Assembly: GCA_039815145.1 (NCBI GenBank)
Contig: JBCBZW010000008.1
Location: forward strand, 1-64,000
DNA length: 64,000 bases
Direction: 5' to 3'
Source: Pseudomonadota bacterium
GTDB taxonomy: Bacteria; Pseudomonadota; Gammaproteobacteria; Steroidobacterales; JBCBZW01
The notes under the pieces were generated by a model, which was not told the origin of the DNA, did no database searches, and worked only from the letters and a program-made list of their open reading frames with translations. The first letter of the stretch is position 1. Each line of letters begins with the position of its first letter. The position numbers were made by a program, and so were the translations under genes. Below are positions 1-8,160 of the stretch, in pieces.

Positions 1-7
1 CACCACA

Positions 8-1408
8 CTAAAAGGGGCTGTCGAAGCCGCCGCTATCATCGCCCCCGTCCGCGCCGTAGTCGGCCTCGGGGCTGTAGTTCTCAAAGCGCGTGTACTCGCC
101 TATGAAGGTCAGCGGGAAGTCGCCCACGGGGCCATTACGCTGCTTGGCGATGATGATGTCCGCGATGCCCTTGCGCGTGGTGTCCTTCTCGTACACCTCT
201 TCGCGGTAGATAAAGCAGATCAGGTCCGCGTCCTGCTCGATGGCGCCGGACTCACGCAGGTCAGACATCTGCGGCCGCTTCACCTGGCGCTGCTCCACCG
301 AGCGGTTGAGCTGCGATAGGGCGATCACCGGCACGGACAGCTCCTTCGCCAGCGCCTTCAGCCCCCGCGAGATCTCCGAGATCTCCGTCGCTCGGTTCTC
401 GGCCGAGGAGCTCGTGCCCTGCATCAGCTGCAGGTAGTCCACCACCACGAGGCCCAAGCCGTGCTCGCGCGCCATGCGCCGCGCACGGGCGCGCAGCTCC
501 GTGGGCGTGAGGGCTGGCGTCTCGTCGATGAACAGGGGTGCCTTCGCCATCTGCTCGATCGCGAGGGTGATGCGCGGCCAATCCTCATCGGCGAAGGAGC
601 CGTTGCGCAGGCGACCGTGGTTGACTCGACCTAAGGAAGATATCAGGCGAAAGGCCAAGGACTCCGCTGACATCTCCATGCTGAACACAGCGGCGTTGAC
701 CTTGGCGTGCAAGGCCGCGTGCTCGGCGATGTTGATGGCGAAGCTGGTCTTCCCCATGGAGGGGCGCCCGGCAACGATGATCAGATCGCCCGCCTGCAGA
801 CCCGAGGTCATGTTGTCCATCTCGGTGAACCCGGTGGACAGGCCCGTGATCTGATCCGTCGATCGGTGCAGCTCTTCCAGCGCATCGACCGTGTTGCGAA
901 CGAACTCCTTAAGCGGGCGCAGGCCGGACACCGTGCGCCGCCCCTGCTCCGCGATCTGGAACACGAGCCGCTCGGCCTCGTCGATGAGCTCGGCGGGTGT
1001 ACGCCCTTCCGTATCGTAGGCGCAGCCGGCGATCTGGCCGCCGACCTCGATCAGCTGGCGCAGCACGGAGCGGTCGCGAACGATGGCCGCGTAGGCGGCG
1101 ATGTTGCTGGCGCTCGGCGTGTCCTGGGTCAGTTGCCCGAGGTAGGCGAGGCCACCGGTTTGCTCGGCGAGGCCCTGGGCATCGAGGTACTCGGCAAGAG
1201 TCACGGCGTCCGCGGGGCGATCGGACTCGATAAGCTCACTGAAGCCGCGGAAGATCAGCTGGTGGTCGCGGCGGTAGAAGTCCCCTTCCGACAAGGTCTC
1301 GGCAACGGACTCCCAGGCGCCGTTGTCGAGGAGCAGACCGCCGAGGACCGAACGCTCTGCTTCGACAGAGTTCGGCGGCACCCGCAGGCCGCTGGCACTG
1401 CTGCTCAC
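8..1408 (-). CDS. dnaB: Replicative DNA helicase DnaB
   Basis: Hexameric 5'-3' helicase that unwinds DNA ahead of the replication fork and recruits primase. The 466-residue product has the usual DnaB length: an N-terminal primase-interacting domain (about residues 12-115), a linker, then a RecA-like ATPase domain with Walker A GRPSMGKT near 214-221, Walker B DYLQLM, and an SQLNRSVE segment typical of motif H4. The start is GTG, 15 nt after the rplI stop, so it is probably the last gene of the rpsF-rpsR-rplI group. The stop lies 7 nt inside the window edge, so the gene is complete. Identification is secure; only the start codon is uncertain. Confidence 0.97.
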   Translation of the reverse strand: MSSSASGLRVPPNSVEAERSVLGGLLLDNGAWESVAETLSEGDFYRRDHQLIFRGFSELIESDRPADAVTLAEYLDAQGLAEQTGGLAYLGQLTQDTPSASNIAAYAAIVRDRSVLRQLIEVGGQIAGCAYDTEGRTPAELIDEAERLVFQIAEQGRRTVSGLRPLKEFVRNTVDALEELHRSTDQITGLSTGFTEMDNMTSGLQAGDLIIVAGRPSMGKTSFAINIAEHAALHAKVNAAVFSMEMSAESLAFRLISSLGRVNHGRLRNGSFADEDWPRITLAIEQMAKAPLFIDETPALTPTELRARARRMAREHGLGLVVVDYLQLMQGTSSSAENRATEISEISRGLKALAKELSVPVIALSQLNRSVEQRQVKRPQMSDLRESGAIEQDADLICFIYREEVYEKDTTRKGIADIIIAKQRNGPVGDFPLTFIGEYTRFENYSPEADYGADGGDDSGGFDSPF

Positions 1409-1423
1409 CGCCGTGGCACTCCG

Positions 1424-1876
1424 TCAGTCCTCTTCTGCCACCACGGTGACGGTGACGTTCACGTCGACGTCCGTGTGCAGATGCAGTTCCACCTCGTGCT
1501 CGCCCACGGCGCGCAGGGGACCGTCGGCGAGGCGCACTTCCTGGCGCTCCACTTCTACGCCCGCGCGCGTGCACGCATCGGCGATGTCGGCGGGGCCGAT
1601 CGAACCGAACAGCTTGCCTTCCGAGCCCGCCTTCGCAGGCAGGGTGACGGCCAGCCCTTCGAGCTTCTCCGCACGGGCCTTCGCTGCACTGAGCGAAGCC
1701 GCCGCCTTAGCTTCCAGTTCGGCGCGGATCTTCTCGAACTTCTCGATGTTCTCAGCGGTGGCCGTCGTGGCCTTGCCCTGGGGCAGGAGGAAGTTGCGGC
1801 CGTAGCCCGAACGGACGTTGACTCGATCACCGATATCGCCGAGGTTCTCGACCTTCTCCAGCAGAATGAGCTCCAT
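1424..1876 (-). CDS. rplI: 50S ribosomal protein L9
   Basis: Binds 23S rRNA and helps maintain reading frame during translation. From the ATG at 1876 the protein is 150 residues, matching the family's roughly 149. It starts [14 protein letters not shown] and carries the L9 signature around [15 protein letters not shown], followed by the long connecting helix and C-terminal domain. The open frame runs three codons further to a TTG (1885), but the ATG fits the family start and has a purine-rich GGGAA just upstream. It lies between the membrane protein gene and dnaB, the same order as in Pseudomonas. Confidence 0.96.
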   Translation of the reverse strand: MELILLEKVENLGDIGDRVNVRSGYGRNFLLPQGKATTATAENIEKFEKIRAELEAKAAASLSAAKARAEKLEGLAVTLPAKAGSEGKLFGSIGPADIADACTRAGVEVERQEVRLADGPLRAVGEHEVELHLHTDVDVNVTVTVVAEED

Positions 1877-1939
1877 TGTTCCCAAGCCTCTTTCGTTGTG
1901 ATCGGCCGCCGCGAAACACCTAGCGACGACCTTGCTTCT

Positions 1940-2794
1940 CTAGCGCTGCACGCGCCAGCGTTGGCGCAGCTGCAGCCAGTTATCGATAAATCCAATGCCT
2001 ACCATCAGCGGCAGGGTCACCACGCTGGAGAGCAGCATACCGGCGTAGAGGGCCACCGCCCACATCCCGGAAAAGCCTCGCCCTTCCATCCACGCACTCG
2101 CCACCGCCAGCCCCTGTAGGGCGAAACCGACGCCGAGCACGATCACCGCGTTCGCAATGTACAGCTGCTCCGGCACCAGCACCGAGATGAGCATGAGCAC
2201 GGCACTGACCATCGCCACGCCCTTGCCCATCGCCAGGGTGTCGAAGCCCCAGTGCTCCTGCGTCCGCCCGCTGCGTTCGCCGTGGTGCGCGAGCAGCAGC
2301 GCGATCGCCACGAAGAGCGCGACAGCGGCCACGGAGATACCCGTCCACACCCGCGCGTACTTGGGCTCCAGCTCGAGCGTCAGCCAGTACGCGTAGGGGT
2401 CGGCCAGCAAGAAGACCAGGCCCATCACCCCGAGCCCGATCAACAGCAACACCTGCACCCCCAGGGTGAGGGAGCGGGTCCGCCTGATCACCGCCGCGCA
2501 CACCAGCGCCGGGGCCCACATCGACACCCGGACGAGCAAGTCCGGATGGGCCACCCCAGGCTCCACGCGCTCCATCACGTGCGAGAGAACGGCCACCGCC
2601 AGCACGCCGGTGATCCCCAGCTCCAAGCCGCGACCGAAGCCGCTGCGCAGCGTGGCCACGGCCAGGATGGCGGTGCCACTGATCGCGGCGAGAATCGCGA
2701 GCTGCCCGGTCTGGTCCGGCACCACGGCCATGAGCACGAAGGTCAGCGGTACACGCCAACCCTTCGCCAGCAGCCACTCGGCAATCGCCTTCAT
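1940..2794 (-). CDS. Multispanning membrane protein between rpsR and rplI (DUF2232-like)
   Basis: A 284-residue, strongly hydrophobic protein with about eight predicted membrane segments separated by short charged loops. No catalytic motif is visible. A similar-sized membrane protein of unknown function occupies this place between rpsR and rplI in Pseudomonas-type gammaproteobacteria, so position and topology suggest an ortholog, possibly of the DUF2232/YybS type. That family assignment is inference from general appearance, not from a specific motif. It starts at ATG (MKAIAEWLLAKG) about 100 nt after the rpsR stop and should be cotranscribed with its ribosomal neighbours. Confidence 0.75.
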   Translation of the reverse strand: MKAIAEWLLAKGWRVPLTFVLMAVVPDQTGQLAILAAISGTAILAVATLRSGFGRGLELGITGVLAVAVLSHVMERVEPGVAHPDLLVRVSMWAPALVCAAVIRRTRSLTLGVQVLLLIGLGVMGLVFLLADPYAYWLTLELEPKYARVWTGISVAAVALFVAIALLLAHHGERSGRTQEHWGFDTLAMGKGVAMVSAVLMLISVLVPEQLYIANAVIVLGVGFALQGLAVASAWMEGRGFSGMWAVALYAGMLLSSVVTLPLMVGIGFIDNWLQLRQRWRVQR

Positions 2795-2897
2795 CTTAGC
2801 GGTGACACCCCCCGCCCGACGCGACGGCTACTAGGCGCTGGCGCGTCGCCGACGAAGCGCGATGCCTCGCCGGTCAGTTGCGGGGACGCCGCCTTGA

Positions 2898-3122
2898 TCA
2901 GTGCCGATCGGTGTAGGGCAGCAGAGCAAGGTAGCGAGCCCGCTTCACGGCGACCGCAAGCTGGCGCTGGTAGCGCGTCTTGGTGCCCGTGATGCGGCTC
3001 GGCACGATCTTGCCGCTCTCGCCGATGTAACCCTTCAGCGTGTTGAGATCCTTGTAGTCGATCTCCTTCACGCCCTCGGCGGTGAATTTGCAGAACTTAC
3101 GGCGTCGGAAAAAACGCGCCAT
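2898..3122 (-). CDS. rpsR: 30S ribosomal protein S18
   Basis: Small-subunit protein that binds 16S rRNA as a heterodimer with S6. The product is 74 residues, the usual size, opening [13 protein letters not shown] and containing the conserved stretch [13 protein letters not shown] and the basic core [14 protein letters not shown]. It starts at ATG, 65 nt after the rpsF stop on the same strand, so S6 and S18 are made from one transcript. A candidate S6:S18-binding leader lies upstream of rpsF and could control this gene too. Confidence 0.97.
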   Translation of the reverse strand: MARFFRRRKFCKFTAEGVKEIDYKDLNTLKGYIGESGKIVPSRITGTKTRYQRQLAVAVKRARYLALLPYTDRH

Positions 3123-3187
3123 GGGAAATCCTCCAGGTCAGCGGGACGCTCACCGCAGCACGCGGCAAGCCGTCCACGAATATCGGT

Positions 3188-3664
3188 TCAGTCGGTGCTT
3201 TCCGCGTCAGCATCGCCCGCGGGCGCAGCTTCTTCGGCAGTCGCTGGTTCGGCCGCCGCTTCCTCGCGGCGCGGCGCGTCGCCGTCCTCGTCGCGGCTGC
3301 CACGCTCAGGACGATCGCGACGGCGCTCACGGCCGTCCTTCTCCTCGTCCTTGCGCATCATCGGCGACGGCTCGGTCACGGCCTCTTCGCGGGTCAGCAC
3401 CAGGTGGCGCAGCACGGCGTCGTTGAAGCGGAAGGCGGAGACGATCTCGTCGAGCGTCGCCTTCTCACATTCCACGTTCAGCAGCACGTAGTGCGCCTTG
3501 TGAACCTTGTTGATCGGGAACGCGAGCTGGCGTCGACCCCAATCTTCCTGACGGTGGATGGTGCCACCAGCTCCCTCGATGATGGAGCGGTAGCGTTCGA
3601 GCATGGCGGGCACCTGCTCGCTCTGGTCCGGGTGGACCAGGAAAACGATCTCGTAATGTCGCAA
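3188..3664 (-). CDS. rpsF: 30S ribosomal protein S6
   Basis: Small-subunit protein partnering S18. The open frame extends to 3859, but the family N-terminus ([18 protein letters not shown]) shows that translation begins at the TTG at 3664. An AGGAG Shine-Dalgarno sequence lies about 8 nt before it, giving 158 residues. The core ends near residue 105. The remaining tail of about 50 residues is rich in Asp, Glu and Arg and ends in an acidic Ala-rich stretch. It is longer than the E. coli S6 tail, which is the target of RimK glutamylation there; whether this tail is modified is unknown. A promoter (3742-3770) and structured leader precede it. Confidence 0.96.
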   Translation of the reverse strand: MRHYEIVFLVHPDQSEQVPAMLERYRSIIEGAGGTIHRQEDWGRRQLAFPINKVHKAHYVLLNVECEKATLDEIVSAFRFNDAVLRHLVLTREEAVTEPSPMMRKDEEKDGRERRRDRPERGSRDEDGDAPRREEAAAEPATAEEAAPAGDADAESTD

Positions 3665-3671
3665 GAGTGTC

Positions 3672-3707
3672 TCCTCACGGACTGACGGCCTCCCCGTTTG
3701 GGTGAGG
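3672..3707 (-). promoter_or_regulatory. Candidate S6:S18-binding leader motif of rpsF-rpsR
   Basis: In the rpsF leader a stem is formed by 3703-3707 and 3673-3677 (CCTCA/TGAGG on the transcript). An inner hairpin is formed by ACGG/CCGT (94-97 and 85-88 of the 3600s). A CCG triplet (3678-3680) lies directly before the closing strand of the outer stem. A bulged CCG between a stem and a hairpin is the hallmark described for the bacterial mRNA motif bound by the S6:S18 dimer, which mimics its 16S rRNA site. The position just before the rpsF ribosome binding site fits autoregulation. The fold was drawn by eye. Confidence 0.45.
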
Positions 3708-3715
3708 CAAGGAGT

Positions 3716-3733
3716 TTCGGGGCGAACCCCGAA
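3716..3733 (-). promoter_or_regulatory. UUCG-tetraloop hairpin at the start of the rpsF leader
   Basis: A perfect 7-bp inverted repeat (TTCGGGG/CCCCGAA) encloses a loop that reads UUCG on the minus-strand transcript. It begins close to the transcription start predicted from the promoter just upstream. No T-tract follows, so it is more likely a stabilising 5' hairpin than a terminator. Confidence 0.5.
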
Positions 3734-3741
3734 GCCGGCGG

Positions 3742-3770
3742 ATAATACGCGCCCGCCCAGGCCCCTACAA
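3742..3770 (-). promoter_or_regulatory. Sigma70-type promoter for rpsF-rpsR-rplI-dnaB
   Basis: On the minus strand, TTGTAG (3765-3770) is followed after exactly 17 bp by TATTAT (3742-3747). The predicted start near 3735 gives a leader of about 70 nt to the rpsF TTG, containing the two structures listed separately. It lies in the 210-nt gap between rlmB and rpsF. A short GCAT/ATGC hairpin with a TTTT run (3851-3868), just after the rlmB stop, is a weak terminator candidate for the upstream rnr-rlmB unit. Confidence 0.6.
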
Positions 3771-3874
3771 GCGTACGGGTCCGGCGCGTTGCCGCGCGGG
3801 GAGCACCTTCCGCACCAGCCTCGCCTAGAGTTCCTACAAATCAACAACCTAAAAGGCATTGATGATGCTATTTA

Positions 3875-4705
3875 TCAGGAAGGACAGGCGCCGGTGCGCT
3901 GTCTCGCGGCCTCGAACAGGCAGACGCCCGCCGCGACGGACACGTTCAAGCTCTCCACAACGCCTGCCATCGGCAGCTGCACCAGCTGGTCACAGGCCTC
4001 GGCCGTAAGCCGTCGAAGGCCCTTCGCTTCGCCGCCCATCACGATCGCCGTGGGACCACGCAGGTCGGCTTGCCACAGGGTCTCAGTCGCCTGATCCGAG
4101 GTGCCGATCAGTCGCACGCCGGCCTCCCTCAGCTGTCCCAGGGCGCGGGCCAGGTTGGTCACGGTCACCAGCGGCGTCGACTCCGCCGCCCCGCACGCCA
4201 CCTTGCGCACGGTGGGCGACAGCCCCGCGGCGCGATCCCGCGGCACGATCACCGCGTCCACGCCCACGGCGTTCGCAGAACGCAGGCAAGCGCCGAGGTT
4301 GTGCGGGTCCTGCACGCCGTCCAGCACGAGCAGCAGGGGGGCGCGATCAGCGCCGCCGAGCAACTGGGCGGTGAGCGCATCCAGCGAGAGCGTGGGACGT
4401 TCCGCGTAGCAGGCGATGACCCCCTGATGGCGCCCGCGGACGCGCTGATCGAGCGCCGAGCGCGGCACTGCCTCGACCGTCACCCCGAGCCCCGACGCCA
4501 GTGCCACCACCTCGCGCAGACGTTCATCGTCCCGACCGGTCTGCACCAGGAGGCGACTGATCAGTGTCGAGGCCGCCTCGCCCTGCGCCTCCAACAGGTG
4601 GCGCACCGCGTGCAGACCGAAGACGAGATCGGCATCTGCCGCTGCCCCACCCCGCCGCTCCCGACGCAGGTGCCGCGCGTGGCGGGTGCGGTCACGCTCG
4701 CTCAT
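3875..4705 (-). CDS. rlmB: 23S rRNA (guanosine-2'-O)-methyltransferase RlmB
   Basis: SpoU/TrmH-family enzyme that uses S-adenosylmethionine to 2'-O-methylate a conserved guanosine (G2251 in E. coli) of 23S rRNA. The start is the ATG at 4705, overlapping the rnr stop by 4 nt (ATGA); the longer open frame upstream is a shadow of rnr. The 276 residues comprise an N-terminal RNA-binding substrate domain (LVFGLHAVRHLLEA) and a C-terminal SPOUT knot. SPOUT motifs seen are LDGVQDPHNLGACLRSA, the MGGEAKGLRRLT loop and LPMAGVVESLNVSVAAG. Coupling to rnr is the same as in E. coli. Confidence 0.95.
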   Translation of the reverse strand: MSERDRTRHARHLRRERRGGAAADADLVFGLHAVRHLLEAQGEAASTLISRLLVQTGRDDERLREVVALASGLGVTVEAVPRSALDQRVRGRHQGVIACYAERPTLSLDALTAQLLGGADRAPLLLVLDGVQDPHNLGACLRSANAVGVDAVIVPRDRAAGLSPTVRKVACGAAESTPLVTVTNLARALGQLREAGVRLIGTSDQATETLWQADLRGPTAIVMGGEAKGLRRLTAEACDQLVQLPMAGVVESLNVSVAAGVCLFEAARQRTGACPS

Positions 4706-6987
4706 CGCCCGCGCGCACCGTGGCGACGCTTGCCGCGCCCGCGCGAGGAGCGACCACCGCCGTCGACGAGTTCGAAGTCGATCCGTCGCGCTTCCATGTC
4801 GACCTTGGCCACCTGCACCCGCAGGCGATCCGCCAAGCTGTAGGTGGTGCCCGAGCTGCGTCCCACCAGGCGATGCAACTCCGGTTGATGAACGAAGTAG
4901 TCCTGGCCGAGGGCGGTCACGTGCACCAATCCCTCCACGCGCGAGTCGGCCAGCTGCACGAACACACCGAAGTTGGTCACGCCAGTGATCACGGCATCGA
5001 AGTGATCGCCCACGTGGTCGGCCATCAGCTCGCACTTCAGCCAGTCCATCACCTCGCGCGTGGCCTCGTCAGCGCGCCGCTCCGTGGCTGAGCAGTGCTT
5101 ACCGAGTTGCTCCATGCGCGGACGGTCGTATTCGAAGTCGCGCGCCTTGCCGCCGCGGAGCACGTGACGGATACCCCGATGCACGAGCAGATCCGGATAG
5201 CGGCGAATCGGCGAGGTGAAGTGTGCGTAGTCGGCCAGGGCCAAGCCGAAGTGGCCGTCGGACATCGGGTGGTAGATCGCGAGCGACATGGACCGTAGCA
5301 CCACGGTCTCGATGAGTTCCGAGTCCTCCCGACCGCGAGCCTGCTCGAGCAGGCGACGCAGGTCACCGGGCTTGAGCTTGGAGGTTGGCGCGAGACGCAG
5401 ATTGACCGACCGCAGGAACTCACGCAGGGACTCGATACGGTCTTCGTCCGGCACGTCGTGGCGACGGTAGAGCGCCGGGATACGATGGCGCTTCAGGAAC
5501 TTCGCAGCCTGCACGTTGGCCGCGATCATCGCCTCTTCGATGAGCTTGTGCGCATCGTTCCGCTCGACCAGGGCAAAACCCGTGATGCGGCCTTGATCAT
5601 CGAGCTCTGCGCGCAGCTGCGGCATGTCGAAATCGATCGCCCCGCGACGCCGGCGCGCCTTGGCCATCACCCGGTACATCGCGTGCAGGTCCTGCACGTT
5701 GGCCCGCACGTCGTCATCGAGCGCCCGCAGGGCCGTGCGATCACCCTCGAGCGCCGCCCCCACCTGGGTGTAGGTGAGGCGCGCGTGGGAGCGGATCACG
5801 GCCTCGGAGAACTTCGCCCGCGTCACTTTGCCTTCGGCATTGATCCGCATGTCGCAGACCATGGCGAGGCGATCCACCTTCGGCTTCAGCGAGCAGAGCT
5901 CGTTGGACAGGGCCTCGGGCAGCATCGGCACCACGCGATCCGGGAAGTAGACGGACGTGCCGCGCTCGTGCGCTTCCTCATCCAGGGCGCTCCCCGGCAG
6001 CACGTAGTGCGAAACATCGGCTATCGCCACCATCAGCTGGAAGCCGCTCTTGGTGGCCTTGCAGTAGACCGCATCGTCGAAGTCCCGCGCGTCCTCGCCA
6101 TCGATGGTGACCAGTGGCAGCTCGCGCAGATCCTCGCGCCCCCGCTTGGCCGTGCTCGGCACGCGCTTGGGCAGCTTGGCCGCCTGCGCCTCCACGGCCG
6201 CCGGCCAATCCCAGGGCAGACCGTGACTGCGCATGGCGATCTCGGTGGCGAGCCCAGGCTTGTCCGGCCCGCCGAGCACCTCGACCACGCGGCCGATGGC
6301 CTCGGCGTCGGCGGTAGGCGCAGACGTGATCTCCGCCACCACCATCTCGTGGTCGCGGGCCTTGGCGGCAGCGCCCTTCGGAATGATGATGCGGTGGGTC
6401 AGGCGCGGATTGTCCGGGATGACGAAGCCGACCCCGTGCTCGCGGTGAAGGCGTCCGGGGACGAGCGTGTTCGCGTGCTCCAGCACCTCGGCGATGGCAC
6501 CGTCCGGTCGTCCGCGCCTATCGAAGCCGCGCACGCGCACGGCGGCCCGATCGCCGTGCATCACCTCGCGCATCTGGCGTGAGGAGAGGTAGACGTCGTC
6601 GCTGCCGTCGTCGGGGATGAGAAAGCCGTAGCCGTCGCGGTGCCCGCTCACCCGGCCGGTGACCAGAGGGATGAGATCTACCAGGCAATACTCGTCGCGA
6701 CGGTTGCAGATGATCTGGGCATCACGCGTCATCGCCCGCAGACGGGTCTTCAGCGCGTGGCGTCGGGATTGGCCCTTGACCTGCAGCTCGCCGGTCAGGG
6801 CGGCGAAGCTCATCGGCGCCGCGTAGTCGCGTAGCACCTCGAGGATGAGTTCTCGGCTGGGGATGGGTTCGTCGTAGCGGGCTTGCTCGCGGGCGAAATT
6901 GGGATCTCGCTCCTGCCAGTGCCCCTTGCTCGCGCCGCGCGCCGTGGCGCGCTTGGGTGAGGTCTTTTTCTTCTTCTTGTTCGCCAA
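4702..6987 (-). CDS. rnr: Ribonuclease R
   Basis: Processive 3'-5' exoribonuclease of the RNB/RNase II family that degrades structured RNA and takes part in rRNA quality control. The 761-residue protein has a lysine-rich N-terminus (MANKKKKK), a helix-turn-helix-like region, two cold-shock domains, and the RNB catalytic core. The core has the Asp cluster DGEDARDFDDAVY near 300. A C-terminal S1 domain (FDAVITGVTNFGVFVQL) is followed by a short Arg/Gly-rich tail. Upstream is a 213-nt gap holding a tandem repeat and the divergent tRNA-Leu promoter. Downstream it is coupled to rlmB by an ATGA overlap. Confidence 0.96.
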   Translation of the reverse strand: MANKKKKKTSPKRATARGASKGHWQERDPNFAREQARYDEPIPSRELILEVLRDYAAPMSFAALTGELQVKGQSRRHALKTRLRAMTRDAQIICNRRDEYCLVDLIPLVTGRVSGHRDGYGFLIPDDGSDDVYLSSRQMREVMHGDRAAVRVRGFDRRGRPDGAIAEVLEHANTLVPGRLHREHGVGFVIPDNPRLTHRIIIPKGAAAKARDHEMVVAEITSAPTADAEAIGRVVEVLGGPDKPGLATEIAMRSHGLPWDWPAAVEAQAAKLPKRVPSTAKRGREDLRELPLVTIDGEDARDFDDAVYCKATKSGFQLMVAIADVSHYVLPGSALDEEAHERGTSVYFPDRVVPMLPEALSNELCSLKPKVDRLAMVCDMRINAEGKVTRAKFSEAVIRSHARLTYTQVGAALEGDRTALRALDDDVRANVQDLHAMYRVMAKARRRRGAIDFDMPQLRAELDDQGRITGFALVERNDAHKLIEEAMIAANVQAAKFLKRHRIPALYRRHDVPDEDRIESLREFLRSVNLRLAPTSKLKPGDLRRLLEQARGREDSELIETVVLRSMSLAIYHPMSDGHFGLALADYAHFTSPIRRYPDLLVHRGIRHVLRGGKARDFEYDRPRMEQLGKHCSATERRADEATREVMDWLKCELMADHVGDHFDAVITGVTNFGVFVQLADSRVEGLVHVTALGQDYFVHQPELHRLVGRSSGTTYSLADRLRVQVAKVDMEARRIDFELVDGGGRSSRGRGKRRHGARGR

Positions 6988-7052
6988 ATGGTTCTCCTGC
7001 CGCGGCGATCACTTGCGCCGGGCGATTAGCTAAAGGGAATGGGGGACTATGT

Positions 7053-7099
7053 GGTCTCTCGGTAGTCGGGCTGGGGGGTCTCTCAGGTATCGGGCTGGG
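7053..7099. repeat. Two imperfect 23-bp tandem direct repeats between rnr and tRNA-Leu
   Basis: Copies at 7053-7075 and 7077-7099 both start GGTCTCTC and end TCGGGCTGGG, differing at a few bases in the middle, with a 24-bp period. They lie upstream of the tRNA-Leu promoter and also upstream of rnr on the other strand. Function is unknown: paired regulator sites or a simple local duplication. Confidence 0.7.
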
Positions 7100-7132
7100 A
7101 CGCAGTTCTTGGCTTATGCCCCGCCCGTGCGA

Positions 7133-7161
7133 TTGACAAGCTTACACGTCGCCACTATCTT
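7133..7161 (+). promoter_or_regulatory. Near-consensus sigma70 promoter of tRNA-Leu
   Basis: A perfect -35 TTGACA (7133-7138) is followed by a 17-bp spacer and TATCTT (7156-7161). The predicted start near 7168 leaves a roughly 33-nt GC-rich leader before the mature tRNA at 7201. This is the strongest-looking promoter in the window, as expected for a stable RNA gene. Confidence 0.85.
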
Positions 7162-7200
7162 TCTCGATCTTCCCGCGCCGGCAGCCCTGCCAGCGGGCGG

Positions 7201-7287
<87 letters not shown>

Positions 7288-7305
7288 CTCTTCCCACGAG
7301 TGGTG

Positions 7306-8160
7306 TCAGCGCTGTTCAAGCGCGCTCAATAAGCTTTCCACCAGGACCAACATGCGCCCGATCGGCCCCGGCACGATCGCGTCGATGACCGCCTGCGCCC
7401 TCGCCTGCGCTGTCGCATCGCTCGGCGGCGCAAGTGCATCACTCCCCTGCGCCAAGCGCGCACCCTCCGCCTGCACCGCCTCGACCGCAAGGGTGACCGT
7501 CCGGCGCAGGGAGCCGTCCTGCTCGGCATCGGCGAAGGCGGCGAGCCACAGGGCGAGGAACGCCGGCCAATGGGCGAGCTGTCGAGGCAGGCTGACCTGA
7601 ACTTCCTTCGCTTGCGGGTCGCAGCCGAGGCGACTTACCTGACGAACTCGTTGAGCCGTGTCGGGCGCCATCGCCTCCAAGGGCAAGAGCGATGGCAGGG
7701 CTTTGCGGCCGCTCATCGCGGGGTCGCTATCCTCCGTGCGCGCGGGCAGCTGGGATACCACAGCACCGTCCTCGCCAACGGGCATCGACAGGAGGGCTGC
7801 GAAGCTCACGGCGTTCAACAGATTCGCGCTCGAGTAGCTCGCGACGGTGCGAACGATCTCTCGCTCGTCTTCCGCCGTGAGGCCGTTCGCACGCAGATCC
7901 GCCTGACGGATGGCGCGCACCTGAGGCAAGGTTAACGACTCTCGAAGGCTCGTCGCTGCCATGGCCGCACGGCCACTCGTGTGCAAGGGCTTCACACTGC
8001 CCCACGCCCAGGGCAGTGCCTCGGGTATGGCGGCGAGCGAACGCCACAGCAAATTGACCTGCGCCAGTGCCAGCGTGTGGCGAATGTCGGCGTAGATGGC
8101 GGCGGTCTCACCGCGCGCCTCGGCCTCGCTGATACTGGGGAAGGGGTCTCCCTCAGCCAT
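7306..8160 (-). CDS. DehI-family (halocarboxylic acid dehalogenase fold) protein, probably non-canonical
   Basis: The 284 residues resemble group I 2-haloacid dehalogenases (DehI). They share the opening ([20 protein letters not shown], then [15 protein letters not shown]), an Asn in the YSSANLLN region, and a [11 protein letters not shown] segment matching the DehI ANWP region. Aligned from memory, the catalytic Asp of DehI (Asp189), a few residues before that WP, falls on Leu or Ser here. The protein may therefore not be a dehalogenase; many family members are found without known substrates. The ATG lies 8 nt inside the end of the upstream DnaJ-like gene, so the two are translationally coupled. 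It ends 18 nt from the tRNA-Leu 3' end, on the opposite strand. Confidence 0.7.
   Translation of the reverse strand: MAEGDPFPSISEAEARGETAAIYADIRHTLALAQVNLLWRSLAAIPEALPWAWGSVKPLHTSGRAAMAATSLRESLTLPQVRAIRQADLRANGLTAEDEREIVRTVASYSSANLLNAVSFAALLSMPVGEDGAVVSQLPARTEDSDPAMSGRKALPSLLPLEAMAPDTAQRVRQVSRLGCDPQAKEVQVSLPRQLAHWPAFLALWLAAFADAEQDGSLRRTVTLAVEAVQAEGARLAQGSDALAPPSDATAQARAQAVIDAIVPGPIGRMLVLVESLLSALEQR

Noticed and set aside
707-2119. Plus-strand open frame opposite dnaB and rplI
   Set aside because: Antisense shadow of two certain genes, with no domain-like features.
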